Origin: Mycobacterium sp.
Lineage (GTDB): Bacteria; Actinomycetota; Actinomycetes; Mycobacteriales; Mycobacteriaceae
DNA length: 64,000 nucleotides
Direction of reading: 5' to 3'
NCBI GenBank assembly: GCA_016197405.1
Contig: JACPVR010000004.1
Coordinates: 186,001-250,000 of the forward strand
Shown: positions 1-12,200 of the stretch, piece by piece
Numbering within the stretch: position 1 is the stretch's first letter
How the letters are laid out: every line of letters begins with the position of its first letter
The notes under the pieces: model-generated
Seen by the model: the letters and a program-made list of their open reading frames with translations, nothing else
The model's database searches: none
Told to the model about the DNA's origin: nothing
Translations under genes and position numbers: made by a program

Positions 1-1047
1 GACCAGGTCGACGAACAGCACCGCGACATCGCGTTCCTGGCCGCCGAGTTCGGTACCGCGCTCCAGTGCCCGCCGCGCCACATCCTCACCGACGTAGCGG
101 CCGAACAGATCGCGTAACCGTTGCCGCTCGGCGAGGTCGCGCACCATGTCGTTGAAGCCGGCCTGCAGCAGGCCCAGTTCACTGGCGTCGTAGATCTGCA
201 TGTGCGCGTTGTAGTTTCCGCGCTGCACCTCCCCGAGCGCCCAGCGCAGCTGGCGCAGCGGATCGGCGATCGACATGGCGGCCAGTACCGTGCCTGCCAG
301 CCCGATCCCCAACGCGGCCAGCGCCAACAACAGAATCGGGGTGAACAGCTGCTCGGCCGAGGCCTGCAGGATGGCGAACTTGCTCGCCACCACGGCCAGC
401 ACGATCGCCAGCAGCGGCACGCCGGTCGAGAGCACCCAGGTGAGCACCTGGCGCAGGATCACCCCCGGCGCGCGGAAGTGCTCCGGCACACCACCGCGCA
501 GCGCTGCCACCGCGACCGGGCGCAGCACCCGCTCGGACTGCAGGTAGCCGATGATCGAGGTCGCGGTGGCGCCCAGCGCGGTCGCCACCACCATGACGGG
601 TGCGGCGCGGCTGGCCACCGGCCAGCTGGCCAGGATGAAGACGATGCCGCCGATGAGCCAGTTGGTGCCGCTGATCATGGTCCGGTAGAACGGCATCCGC
701 AGGGCCCGGGTGCGGGCCAGTTCGGTGGCCGCCGGGTCGGTGTCGGAGAGCAGGCCGTCGCGGCGCTGCCAGCGCAACACCGGGACGAGCAGCCACAGGC
801 TCAGGCAGGCGCCCACCGTGAACGAGGCGAACAGGTAGCCCAGGAAGACCGCGAGGTTCGGCGTCGGCAGGTCCTGCAGCTGCACCCGGTCCTCGGGCGG
901 CAGGCCGAAACGCAGGAAGCCGAGTACGAAAAGTGCGCCGATGATGTCGGCCTGGAGCATGCCCAGCGAGAACACCGGCCACGGCGTGCGCACCAGCCAG
1001 CGGACGAATCCGCCGACTCGCCTCGCAGCAGCTGGCTCCGTACTCAC
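1..1047 (-). CDS. Membrane adenylate cyclase, Rv3645-like (C-terminus outside window)
   Basis: Class III adenylate cyclase, making cAMP from ATP at the inner membrane. The visible 349 codons read from a GTG start: about six hydrophobic segments over residues 30-270, a HAMP-like linker after the last helix (residues about 270-320), and the start of the cyclase homology domain, where DVAVLFVDL carries the first metal-binding Asp. The rest of the catalytic domain lies beyond base 1. The GTG is favoured because a TACGGT -10 box lies 6 nt upstream. It diverges from holB as in M. tuberculosis. Family and order are strong; catalytic residues cannot be checked because the gene is cut. Confidence 0.9.
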   Translation of the reverse strand, partial: MSTEPAAARRVGGFVRWLVRTPWPVFSLGMLQADIIGALFVLGFLRFGLPPEDRVQLQDLPTPNLAVFLGYLFASFTVGACLSLWLLVPVLRWQRRDGLLSDTDPAATELARTRALRMPFYRTMISGTNWLIGGIVFILASWPVASRAAPVMVVATALGATATSIIGYLQSERVLRPVAVAALRGGVPEHFRAPGVILRQVLTWVLSTGVPLLAIVLAVVASKFAILQASAEQLFTPILLLALAALGIGLAGTVLAAMSIADPLRQLRWALGEVQRGNYNAHMQIYDASELGLLQAGFNDMVRDLAERQRLRDLFGRYVGEDVARRALERGTELGGQERDVAVLFVDLV

Positions 1048-1053
1048 TCGTTC

Positions 1054-1059
1054 ACCGTA
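1054..1059 (-). promoter_or_regulatory. -10 box of leaderless cyclase promoter
   Basis: TACGGT on the minus strand, 6 nt before the GTG start. This fits the mycobacterial leaderless arrangement, with transcription starting at or next to the start codon. Motif and spacing are seen; function is inferred. Confidence 0.5.
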
Positions 1060-1126
1060 TCGGGCGGCGGTGATAACCCGAACTCATCCGAGCAGGTCCT
1101 TTGGCCGATGTGTCGCCGTCGCGCAC

Positions 1127-1132
1127 TAGGGT
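1127..1132 (+). promoter_or_regulatory. -10 box of leaderless holB promoter
   Basis: TAGGGT lies 6 nt upstream of GTG 1139. It supports starting holB at that GTG instead of the adjacent ATG at 1142. No ribosome-binding site lies in the remaining few bases. Confidence 0.5.
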
Positions 1133-1138
1133 CGGTAG

Positions 1139-2362
1139 GTGATGTCCGGGGTTTTCGAGCGATTGGTCGGCCAACACGCGGTGGAGGCCGAGCTGGTGGC
1201 CGCCGCCACGCACGCCAGGAGTGATTCAACTCACAGTGGGTCGACCAGTGGCGGTATGACGCACGCGTGGCTGATCACCGGGCCGCCCGGGTCCGGCCGG
1301 TCGGTGGCCGCGCAGTGTTTCGCGGCGGCCCTGCAATGCACCTCAGAGGGCGTTCCGGGGTGCGGGGAATGCCGCGCCTGTGCGACCACGATGGCGGGCA
1401 CACACGGCGATGTGCGCCGGGTGGTGCCCGAGGGGCTGTCGATCGGCGTCGACGATATGCGGGCCATCGTCCAGATCGCCTCCCGCCGGCCGAGCACCGG
1501 ACGCTGGCAGGTGGTGGTCATCGAGGATGCCGACCGGCTCACCGAGGGCGCCGCGAACGCGCTGCTCAAGGTCGTCGAAGAACCGCCGCCGTCGACGGTG
1601 TTCCTGTTGTGCGCGCCGTCGGTGGATCCCGAGGACATCGCCATCACCCTGCGCTCGCGCTGCAGGCACATCGCTTTGGTGACGCCCTCGGCCGAGGCCA
1701 TCGCGCGGGTTCTCACCAGCACCGACGGTCTTTCCGCTGCCGACGCCGAATGGGCGGCCTCGGTCAGTGGCGGCCATGTGGGCCGGGCGCGGCGCCTGGC
1801 CACCGATCCCGACGCCCGCGACCGCCGCAAGCAGGCGCTGGCACTGGCCCGTGATGCCGCCACACCGTCGCGGGCCTTCGCCGCCGCCGAGGAACTGGTC
1901 GCCGCCGCCGAGGCGGAGTCGCGGGCACTGACGGTGGACCGCAACGAGGCCGAGACCGAGGAGCTGCGCACCGCGTTCGGTGCCGGTGGCACCGGTAAAG
2001 GCACCGCGGGCACGCTGCGCGGCGCGGCCGGTGCGATCAAAGACCTTGAGAAGCGCCAGAAGTCGCGGCAGACCAGAGCCTCCCGCGATGCGCTGGACCG
2101 CGCGCTGATCGACCTGGCCACCTACTTCCGCGACGCCCTGGTCGTCGCGTTGCTGCCCGCTGACGGGACCGGTGCGGTGACGGCCAACCATCCGGACATG
2201 GCGGACAAGGCCGCCGCGATGGCCGAGCACGCATCGCCGGAACGGCTGTTGCGCTGTATCGAAGCGGTGCTGGAGTGCCGGGACGCGCTGGCGGTCAACG
2301 TCAAACCCAAGTTCGCCATCGACGCTCTGGTGGCCACCGTCGGGCAGGCGCTGCGGGATTAG
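1139..2362 (+). CDS. holB: DNA polymerase III delta' subunit
   Basis: Clamp-loader subunit that helps open and load the beta sliding clamp at the replication fork. The 407-residue protein starts MMSGVFERLVGQ and has a P-loop (GPPGSGRS) near residue 50. A cysteine cluster CTSEGVPGCGECRAC follows, the usual zinc module of delta' and gamma/tau. The Walker-B-like VVIEDADRL and LLKVVEEPP motifs come next, then the collar domain. GTG 1139 is preferred for its leaderless -10 box; ATG 1142 is the alternative. The preceding divergent cyclase and following tRNA-Thr match the Rv3644c locus. Confidence 0.95.
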   Translation: MMSGVFERLVGQHAVEAELVAAATHARSDSTHSGSTSGGMTHAWLITGPPGSGRSVAAQCFAAALQCTSEGVPGCGECRACATTMAGTHGDVRRVVPEGLSIGVDDMRAIVQIASRRPSTGRWQVVVIEDADRLTEGAANALLKVVEEPPPSTVFLLCAPSVDPEDIAITLRSRCRHIALVTPSAEAIARVLTSTDGLSAADAEWAASVSGGHVGRARRLATDPDARDRRKQALALARDAATPSRAFAAAEELVAAAEAESRALTVDRNEAETEELRTAFGAGGTGKGTAGTLRGAAGAIKDLEKRQKSRQTRASRDALDRALIDLATYFRDALVVALLPADGTGAVTANHPDMADKAAAMAEHASPERLLRCIEAVLECRDALAVNVKPKFAIDALVATVGQALRD

Positions 2363-2387
2363 TTTGGGCCCGTCGCCGCACCTACCG

Positions 2388-2393
2388 TAGACT
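2388..2393 (+). promoter_or_regulatory. -10 box of tRNA-Thr promoter
   Basis: TAGACT with TTGGGC at 2364-2369, an 18-nt spacer, is a recognisable SigA-type promoter. It would start transcription about 18 nt before the tRNA, between the holB stop and the tRNA 5' end. Confidence 0.5.
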
Positions 2394-2417
2394 CGTTCCG
2401 CCTGGCCAGCCGGGCAC

Positions 2418-2493
2418 GCCGCCCTAGCTCAGTCGGTAGAGCATCTCACTCGTAATGAGAAGGTCAGGGGTTCGATTCCCCTGGGCGGCTCCA
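2418..2493 (+). tRNA. tRNA-Thr (CGU)
   Basis: The cloverleaf is complete. Acceptor arm GCCGCCC pairs with GGGCGGC, and a D arm follows. The anticodon stem TCTCA/TGAGA encloses loop CTCGTAA, with anticodon CGT at 2451-2453 reading ACG threonine codons. The T arm contains GGTTCGATTCC, and CCA is encoded at 2491-2493. A tRNA-Thr beside holB is also the M. tuberculosis arrangement. Confidence 0.97.
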
Positions 2494-2502
2494 CCCCGGA
2501 TA

Positions 2503-2871
2503 TCAGCGCTTCTTCAGCGCACGCAGCGCCGCAGCCTTGGCGGTATTGCCTGCCGGGAAGCCGGCGTAGCCGGTGCAGTGGTAGACCACCTCGGCGAGTT
2601 CATCCTCGGTCAGCCCGTTGCGCAGCGCGATCCCGAAGTGCGATTCCAGCTCGTCCTCGGCGCGCAGCGCCATCAGAATGCCCAGCGTCACCAGGCTGCG
2701 GTCTCGCCGGGACAACCCGGGTCGCGACCACAACCGGCCGAAGACGCCCTCGATACCGATCTCCATCAGCTCGGAGGCGAAACCGTCGCCGAAGCTGACC
2801 TCGCCGTCGGGCAGCACGCCAGGGATCATCTCGCGGAAAACCTGCAGGCCATCGTCACGCAAGTTAGACAT
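2503..2871 (-). CDS. Carboxymuconolactone decarboxylase-family protein
   Basis: A 122-residue all-helical CMD-fold protein. The C-terminal signature HCTGYAGFPAGNTA resembles the Y-x-G-F-P segment of gamma-carboxymuconolactone decarboxylases. The CxxC pair of AhpD-type peroxidases is absent, so an AhpD role is unlikely. True PcaC sits with protocatechuate genes, and none are visible here, so the substrate is unknown. It converges on the tRNA and its stop lies 10 bp beyond the tRNA CCA end. The upstream membrane protein gene on the same strand ends only 33 bp before its ATG, so the two may be co-transcribed. Confidence 0.8.
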   Translation of the reverse strand: MSNLRDDGLQVFREMIPGVLPDGEVSFGDGFASELMEIGIEGVFGRLWSRPGLSRRDRSLVTLGILMALRAEDELESHFGIALRNGLTEDELAEVVYHCTGYAGFPAGNTAKAAALRALKKR

Positions 2872-2904
2872 ACGAATGACTTTGGCACAGCGCGGCTGCG
2901 CAGG

Positions 2905-5648
<2,744 letters not shown>

Positions 5649-5658
5649 AACAGCCTCG

Positions 5659-6006
5659 TCAGCTCTGGGCGTCCGACGGTGTCTGCGCGTTCTGCAACGC
5701 CACCGCTCGGGCCAGCCTGGCGTACTTGAGTTCGAGATCCTTGAAGCGCATGTAGGTGCTCATGGTGGTGAAGATGAACACCACGATGAGCACGTAACCG
5801 ATCAGGTCTGCGCCGCGGTCGACGCCGAGCCAGTTGGCCACCACCGTCGTGTCGTCGGGCCGAAGGATCGCATAGACCGCGGCGACCACGAACAGCAGGT
5901 AGCCGACCTTCACCCAGGCCTTGGTCTTGGCGCTGCGCCGCGATCGCAGCAGATAGACCAGCAGCGCCACCACCGCGGCGATCAGCAGTCCCTGGATCCA
6001 GTTCAT
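5659..6006 (-). CDS. DUF2304 membrane protein, Rv3632-like partner of PpgS
   Basis: A 115-residue protein with three hydrophobic helices (residues about 3-20, 33-47 and 68-85) and a charged C-terminal coiled segment. The family is DUF2304. In M. tuberculosis the equivalent Rv3632 is reported to assist the neighbouring glycosyltransferase PpgS. Its ATG overlaps the ppgS stop (ATGA), implying translational coupling and equal production. It is the last gene of the five-gene operon that begins with the NRPS at 13222. A membrane anchor or activator for PpgS is the likely role. Confidence 0.85.
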   Translation of the reverse strand: MNWIQGLLIAAVVALLVYLLRSRRSAKTKAWVKVGYLLFVVAAVYAILRPDDTTVVANWLGVDRGADLIGYVLIVVFIFTTMSTYMRFKDLELKYARLARAVALQNAQTPSDAQS

Positions 6007-6710
6007 CGCGGCATCCTTCCCCGCAGCAGTCCGTCGAAGACGATGTTCACGCCGTTGAGCAGCGGCTGCCCCTTAGACATCGAGTATTCGGTGTAGAGGA
6101 TCTGTACGGGCTCCTCGGCCACGCGCCACCCGTTCTCCACGATGAGGGTGATGAATTCGCTGGCGTGGCTCATACCGTTCATGGTGATGTTGAGCCGATC
6201 GGCGACGGTCTTGTTGAAAACCCGCAGACCGTTGTGTGCGTCGGTCAGATGCAATCGCCTGCTGCTGGGGCTCAGCCAGGTCGCCACCCGCAGTACCAAT
6301 CGTTTGACCGTGGGCACCCCGGTCGGTGGCCCGTCGGCGAAACGGGTGCCGATCACGATGTCGTAGTCCCCGGTGGCCAGGCGTTCGATCATCGCGAGGA
6401 GATCGGCGATCCGGTGTTGCCCGTCGGCGTCGAAGGTCGCGAAGATCCGTGCGCCGGGCTGATCACGGGCGTACTCGACGCCGGTCTGGATCGCCGCGCC
6501 CTGGCCCAGATTCACCGGATGGGTGACGACGTGGGCGCCCGCGGCCAACGCCGCAGCCGACGTGTCGTCGCGGCTGCCGTCGTCGACGACGACCACATGG
6601 TCGAAAACGGCGCGCAGTCCGGCCACGACGTCACCGATGACGCTCGCCTCGTTGAAGGCGGGCACCACCACCCATACATCCGGATACGCCCTGTTGTCGA
6701 TGCCCGCCAT
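6003..6710 (-). CDS. ppgS: Polyprenyl-phosphate N-acetylgalactosaminyl synthase (GT2)
   Basis: A GT-A family 2 glycosyltransferase of 235 residues, like DPM synthases. VVVPAFNEASVIG begins the nucleotide-binding fold, VVVDDGSRDDT follows, and FDADGQH is the metal-binding DxD-type motif. The M. tuberculosis counterpart Rv3631 transfers GalNAc from UDP-GalNAc to polyprenyl phosphate, and the lipid-linked sugar is used to decorate arabinogalactan with galactosamine. Start ATG 6710 begins MAGIDNR one base after the flippase stop; a longer start at 6785 would overlap the upstream gene. Coupled to DUF2304 downstream by an ATGA overlap. Confidence 0.88.
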   Translation of the reverse strand: MAGIDNRAYPDVWVVVPAFNEASVIGDVVAGLRAVFDHVVVVDDGSRDDTSAAALAAGAHVVTHPVNLGQGAAIQTGVEYARDQPGARIFATFDADGQHRIADLLAMIERLATGDYDIVIGTRFADGPPTGVPTVKRLVLRVATWLSPSSRRLHLTDAHNGLRVFNKTVADRLNITMNGMSHASEFITLIVENGWRVAEEPVQILYTEYSMSKGQPLLNGVNIVFDGLLRGRMPR

Positions 6711-6711
6711 C

Positions 6712-7965
6712 CTATTCACGGCCGCGCAAAGCGAGCGCCGACACGTGCACGGCGATTCCCGCCAGCGGTCCACACAGCAGGGCAACGATGGTGCGGGTCT
6801 CCAGCGGCAACGGCAGGAGCAGCAGCAGTGCCGCCGCGACGGTGGCGCTGACCCAGCCCAGCGAATAGGCGCGGTGCAGCGCTGCGGCGACGGTGGCCGC
6901 GCCGGTCACCGTCAGCACCGCGATCATCACGGCACCCGCGGTCAGCCACGCCAGCAGGGCGCCGCTGGCCCGGTAGTCGTCGCCGAAACCGGCGCGCAGC
7001 AGCCACGGCCCCGCCCACCAGGCCAGAAAGACACCCACCGCGCCGACGGCCGCGAGGATGCCGATGGGACCGACCACCGCGCGCAGCCGGTGCCGACTCT
7101 GGTCGACGAAATGCGCGATCAGATTTCCCTGCATCGCGGTCAGCGGGACCAGCAGAGGTGCCCTGGTCAGCGTCACCGCGAGGATCACCACGCCGCCGGC
7201 AGCGCCGAGGTCACTCGATGTCGCCTTCAAGAGCACCGGGAAACCCATCACCAGGACGGCGCTGGCCCCCGCGGCGGCCACCGCGTGGGAAGCGCCACGC
7301 AGAAATGACGCGGTGTCCTCGCGGGCCACCAGACGCGCCACCCGGCGCGTGGTGGGTGACGTCGCCAGCAGCAGGAACCAGGCGATCGATCCGCCGACGG
7401 TGGCCCACAGGAATCCCACCAGACCCCAGCCGGCCAGCACCGTGGCCACCGCGACGAGAACCCGGATCACCGCGTCGGTGACCATCAGGGCGCCGTACTG
7501 GCTCCACCGATCGGACCCGGCCAGCATGCCGAGCAGGGTGGCGTGCACGCAGAAGCCGGCAAGCCCGACCGAGAGCAGAAGCACCGACAACATCCGGGAT
7601 TCGACGAACACATGCCCTGACCACAGCAGGGCGGTGGCCGCGATCGACACCGCGGAGATCACACCGACCGCGGCGCCGATCCGCAACGGATGCGTGACGG
7701 GCTCGGAGCCGGTATCCGGTGGCGGTTTGTGTGCCGCAAGCCGGATCTCGCGGGTGCTCTGCTGCAGCAACCCGAACGCCGCGCCGCTGACCAAACCGAA
7801 TGCGCCCCAGAACACTCCGAAGATCGAGAACCCGGCGGGGTCGAGAACCCGGGCCGCGAGATAGAGCACCGCATACCCGCACAGTGCGCTGACCACTGTG
7901 GCGGCACCCACCCGCGCGACACTGCTGCGGGTGACCGGCCCCGCGGGTACCGGTGCGTCGGTCAC
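6712..7965 (-). CDS. Polytopic membrane protein, flippase-like (Rv3630-like)
   Basis: A 417-residue protein with about twelve hydrophobic helices and little soluble sequence, resembling MATE/MOP polysaccharide exporters. GTG 7965 overlaps the stop of the M1 peptidase gene (GTGA), so that start is preferred. It lies directly before ppgS, the same order as Rv3630-Rv3631-Rv3632 in M. tuberculosis. Its placement suggests it could flip polyprenyl-phosphate-linked GalNAc or a related intermediate across the membrane. That role is inferred from fold and context only. Confidence 0.75.
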   Translation of the reverse strand: MTDAPVPAGPVTRSSVARVGAATVVSALCGYAVLYLAARVLDPAGFSIFGVFWGAFGLVSGAAFGLLQQSTREIRLAAHKPPPDTGSEPVTHPLRIGAAVGVISAVSIAATALLWSGHVFVESRMLSVLLLSVGLAGFCVHATLLGMLAGSDRWSQYGALMVTDAVIRVLVAVATVLAGWGLVGFLWATVGGSIAWFLLLATSPTTRRVARLVAREDTASFLRGASHAVAAAGASAVLVMGFPVLLKATSSDLGAAGGVVILAVTLTRAPLLVPLTAMQGNLIAHFVDQSRHRLRAVVGPIGILAAVGAVGVFLAWWAGPWLLRAGFGDDYRASGALLAWLTAGAVMIAVLTVTGAATVAAALHRAYSLGWVSATVAAALLLLLPLPLETRTIVALLCGPLAGIAVHVSALALRGRE

Positions 7966-9290
7966 AAGTCCGGGACCTCTGTCGAGTACAGCCAGGCGGC
8001 CCACAACGGGCGCAGTGAATGCTGGGCGTAGTTGGCGGCCAGACCGGTGAAATCATCGGTCACCACCGTCGAGTGACGGTACCGGGTGGTCCAATCACGC
8101 AGCAGTGCAAAGAATTCCTTGTCGCCGAGCTCGCCTCGCAGGGCGTGCAGGGTCAGTGCGCCGCGCTTGTAGACCCGGTCGTCGAACATGTCCTTGGGCC
8201 CCGGGTCGGACAGCAGCAGATCCTGGCGCGAGTATCGCAACTTGCTGTGATAGTGCCTGGCCCACTGCTCGGCGCTGTGCCCACCGCTCTCCTCGGACCA
8301 CAGCCATTCGGCGTAACAGGCGAATCCTTCGTGCAGCCAGATGTCACGCCACCGCCGCACTGTGACACTGTTGCCGAACCACTGGTGCGCCAGTTCGTGG
8401 GCGATCAGCCGCTCGGAGTTGCGGGTGCCGTTGCAGTGGTTGGCCCCGAATATCGAGATCCCTTGCGCCTCAAGCGGGATCTCCAAGTCGTCATCGGTGA
8501 TGACGACGGTGTAGCCGGTCGACATCGGGTACGGCCCGAAAAGCTTCTCGAAAAGCTTGAGCATCTGTGGCTGGCGGGCGAAATCATGTTCGAAGTTGTT
8601 GTTGAGCCGGGCGGGCAGCGCGGCCTGCATCGGCACCGGTGTCTTGCTCAGCCGGCGCACCTGGTAGTCGCCGATCTGCAGCGTCACCAGATAGGTCGAC
8701 GTGGGCTCGGCCAGCTCGTAGGTCCACGTGGTCATCCCGGCCCTGACCCGCCGCCCGGTCAGCTCACCGTTGGCCACCGCCCGGTAGGGGCTGTCGGTGC
8801 TGATCTGGATCCGGTAACTGGCCTTGGAGCTCGGATGGTCGTCGCACGGGAACCATGATGCCGCCCCGTTGGGTTGCCCGGCCACCAGCACACCGTTGGT
8901 GAGTTCTTCGAAACCGACTTCCCCCCAAAGGCTTCGGATGGGACGCGGTGAGCCGCCGTAGCGGATGCCGATGGTCATCGCCGCACCTGCGGGCAGCGCG
9001 GTGTCCAGGCTGATGTGCAGCTTGTTGTCGGCAGTGCGGAAACCGGCCGGACGGCGTCCGTTGACGGTGACCTTGGTGACCGACAGCGTGCGAGCCAGAT
9101 CGAGGGTGAACGTCCGCAGTGCTGCCAGCGTCACCGCTGTGATGTTCGCCGAACCGGTCAGCCGGTTGATCGCGACTTTGTATTCCAGCTCGAGTTCGTA
9201 GCGCGACACCCGATAGCCGAAATTGCCGTTACCCGGTATGTACGGGTCGATGACTGGCGGAGTTCCTTTGTGTTTCTTCGGTTTTCTCAC
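7962..9290 (-). CDS. M1-family zinc metallopeptidase without canonical GAMEN motif
   Basis: A 442-residue gluzincin. Residues 1-200 form the beta-rich N-terminal domain. The zinc site is HELAHQWFGN (His298, Glu299, His302) with the third ligand Glu321 in WLHEGFA. Length is that of short, two-domain M1 enzymes without the C-terminal helical domain. The exopeptidase signature GxMEN, expected about 20 residues before HExxH, is replaced by GISIFGANH (residues 277-285). No signal peptide is seen; the N-terminus is basic (MRKPKKHKG). Its start overlaps the NRPS stop (ATGA), so the enzyme is tightly coupled to the NRPS and may process or degrade its product. Confidence 0.85.
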   Translation of the reverse strand: MRKPKKHKGTPPVIDPYIPGNGNFGYRVSRYELELEYKVAINRLTGSANITAVTLAALRTFTLDLARTLSVTKVTVNGRRPAGFRTADNKLHISLDTALPAGAAMTIGIRYGGSPRPIRSLWGEVGFEELTNGVLVAGQPNGAASWFPCDDHPSSKASYRIQISTDSPYRAVANGELTGRRVRAGMTTWTYELAEPTSTYLVTLQIGDYQVRRLSKTPVPMQAALPARLNNNFEHDFARQPQMLKLFEKLFGPYPMSTGYTVVITDDDLEIPLEAQGISIFGANHCNGTRNSERLIAHELAHQWFGNSVTVRRWRDIWLHEGFACYAEWLWSEESGGHSAEQWARHYHSKLRYSRQDLLLSDPGPKDMFDDRVYKRGALTLHALRGELGDKEFFALLRDWTTRYRHSTVVTDDFTGLAANYAQHSLRPLWAAWLYSTEVPDL

Positions 9291-12200
9291 GCAACGGTGC
9301 TTTCCGGCGTCCCCGCGGGTTCAGCCCGTCTGTTGCGCTTCTTGCGTCCGACCGGCCACGGGGCGATGGGGTTGCCCTGCCACCGTGAATACGGCGGCAC
9401 CTCGTCGCCGCGCATCACCAATGACGCCGGGCCGACGGTGGCACCCGCGCCGATCCGGGCGGCCGGCAGCGCCACGCAATGCGTGCCCAATGTCGAGCCC
9501 TCTTCCAGCACAACGGTGTCCATTCGCATGATGCGGTCATGGAACAGGTGGGTCTGCACCACGCAGCCGCGGTTGACGGTGCTACCCGCGGCAAGGGTCA
9601 CCAGATCGGCCTCCGGCAGCCAGTACGTCTCGCACCACACCCCGCGCCCGATCTTGGCGCCCAATGCCCGCAACCACAGGTTCATCACCGGGGTTCCGCT
9701 GGCGGCCCGGGCGAACCACGGGCCAGCGACGGTCTCGACGAAGGTGTCCGATACTTCGTTGCGCCACACGAAAGAGGACCACAGTGGATGCTCGACGGCC
9801 TTGATGCGGCCGACCACAAGCCATTTCGCGACGACCGCGATGCCACCGGCGACCGCTCCGGCGATCAGCAGCACGATACCGCCGCCGAGTGCCGCCCAGC
9901 CGTAGCCGAACGCGGTGGCCAGCGCCTGTAGCGCGCCCAGCACCGCGATACCGATCGCGAAGGACACCACCATCGGCACCAGTCGGCAGGTCTCGACGGC
10001 ACTGCGTTTGGCTTTGAGTGCCCTCGAGGGATGGAAGGTGCGCAATGCGTCGGCGGCGGTGGGCTGGCGGCGCAACCGCACCGGTGGGCTGCCCAGCCAC
10101 GACGAACCGCGTTTGGCCTTGTGCGGTGTGGCCGACAGCACCGCCACCAAGCCGTCGTCGGGTACCCGACGACCGGGCTGGGTGATACCCGAGTTGCCCA
10201 GGAAGGCCCGCTTGCCGACGACGGCCGGTGCCACGTGAATCCAGCCGCCACCGAGCTCGTAGGAGCCCACCATGGTGTCGTCGGCAAGGAATGCGCCGTC
10301 CTCGACGACGGTGAACCGGGGGATCAGCAGTGCGGTGGAGATCTCGGTGTTCTTACCGATCTTGGCGCCGAGCAGCCGTAGCCACCACGGGGTGAGCAGG
10401 CTCGCGTACAGCGGGAAAAGGTAGTTTCGGGCGCCGTCCATCAGCCGTTCGGTGGCCCACAGCTGCCAGCCCACCCGGCTGCGCACCGGGTGATACCCCT
10501 CCGACAGCCCGATCGCCAGCATGCGCACGCCGATGACCGTCAGCGCCGCATAGACCAGGATCGCCAATGCCGTGGCCGCGGGCACCCAGAGCACCGCGGG
10601 CAGGATGGCCGCGGTGAGGGTTGCGCTGTCGCGGACAGCCCAGATGATGACCGCGAGACCGCAACCCAGTGCCAGCAGCGGCAGCGAACCCAGCAGCACC
10701 GACGTCATGCCGTACATGGCGACCCAGAACGGGGCACGGGCCGGGCGGTAGTCGGGCCAGGGATGGCGCGCCTTACCGGATTTCACCGCAGGCGAACCTT
10801 TCCAGTACTGGCCGTTCTTGACCTTGCCGACCACCCCGGAACCCGGTGCGATATCGGCGTTCTTGCCGACCACGGCGCCGGGCAGCAGCGTGGTCCGGGC
10901 GCCGACGGTGGCGTCGGTGCCGATCGTCACGGGCCCGACGTGGAACAGGTCGCCGTCGATCCAATGTCCGGACAGGTCGACCTCCGGCTCGACGGAACTG
11001 CGGTGACCCAGCTTGAGCATCCCGGTCACCGGCGGGGCCGAGTGCAGATCCACACCCGTTCCGACCTTGTTACCCAGTGCCCGTGCGTAGTACACCAGCC
11101 ACGGTGCGCCCGCCAGGTTCTCCGCGCCGCTGGCATCGGCCAGGCGTTCGGCCAGCCACACCCGGAGGTGTTCGCTGCCGCCGCGCTTGTAAGTGCCGGG
11201 TTGCAAGCCCGACAACAACATTCGCGCGAACAGCACCGCGATACCCATCCGTCCCGGCGGGGTGATGAACAGCACGAACGCGATGACGATCCACCACCAG
11301 TTGACCGTGACCAGCCACGGCATCGGGTCCGGCAGCGCGACGGCGAGGATGTTGTTGAGCAGCGCCAGCCACGTCACCCACTGCAGGCCGGTCAGCGTGG
11401 CCAGCGGCACCGACAGCGCGACCTGGGCGGCCTGGGTGGAGAACCGGGTGGGCGTGACGGTGCGGGGGACCACCTTCAGGGGCGGGTCGAGTTCGTCGAG
11501 ATAGCCCGCAAGTGACCCCAGCCGGGGATGGTCGTAGAGCTGGGCGACGGTGAGCTCGGGGTACTTGGCCCGCAGCGCCGCGACCAATTGCGCGGCCGAC
11601 AGCGAGCCCCCGCCGAGCGCGAAGAAGTCGGCTTCGGGACCGTCGATCTGGGCGCCGAGGACATCGCGCCACAATCCGGCCAACCACCCCAGGGTGCCGC
11701 CCAGATCGGGTGCGTCGTCGTCGGTGTCGCCGACCGGCCACGGCAGCGCGTTGCGGTCGACCTTGCCCGACGTGCGGGTCGGTAGTTCGTCGACGAGCAC
11801 CAGCCGGGGCACCAGTGCGGCCGGCAGCGCCTCCGACAACGCGGCCCGTGCCGCTGTCAGGTCGAAATCCGGATCTGCCGTCGCGATGTATCCGACCAGC
11901 AGCGGGGTGCCGCTGGCGGTGCGGCGCACCGCTGCCGCGCCGCCGGAAACACCGGGCAGATGCACCAGCGCCGAATCCACCTCACCGAGTTCGATACGCC
12001 GACCGCCGACCTTGACCTGGTCGTCGGCGCGGCCCTGGAAGTACAGGCCCTCGGGTTCGAGCCGGACCAGGTCGCCGCTGCGGTAACCGCGCGCCCAGTC
12101 CAGCGTGGGCACCGCCGCGTACTTCTCGGCGTCCTTCTCGGCATCGAGATAACGCGCCAGGCCGACGCCGCCGATCACCAGCTCACCGACCTCGCCGACA

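Noticed and set aside
1231..2121. A 296-codon frame antisense to holB
   Set aside because: Ser/Arg/Ala-rich shadow of a strong gene; no start signal.
2503..2871. AhpD-type alkylhydroperoxidase
   Set aside because: The CxxC pair is missing; only one Cys is in the final helix.
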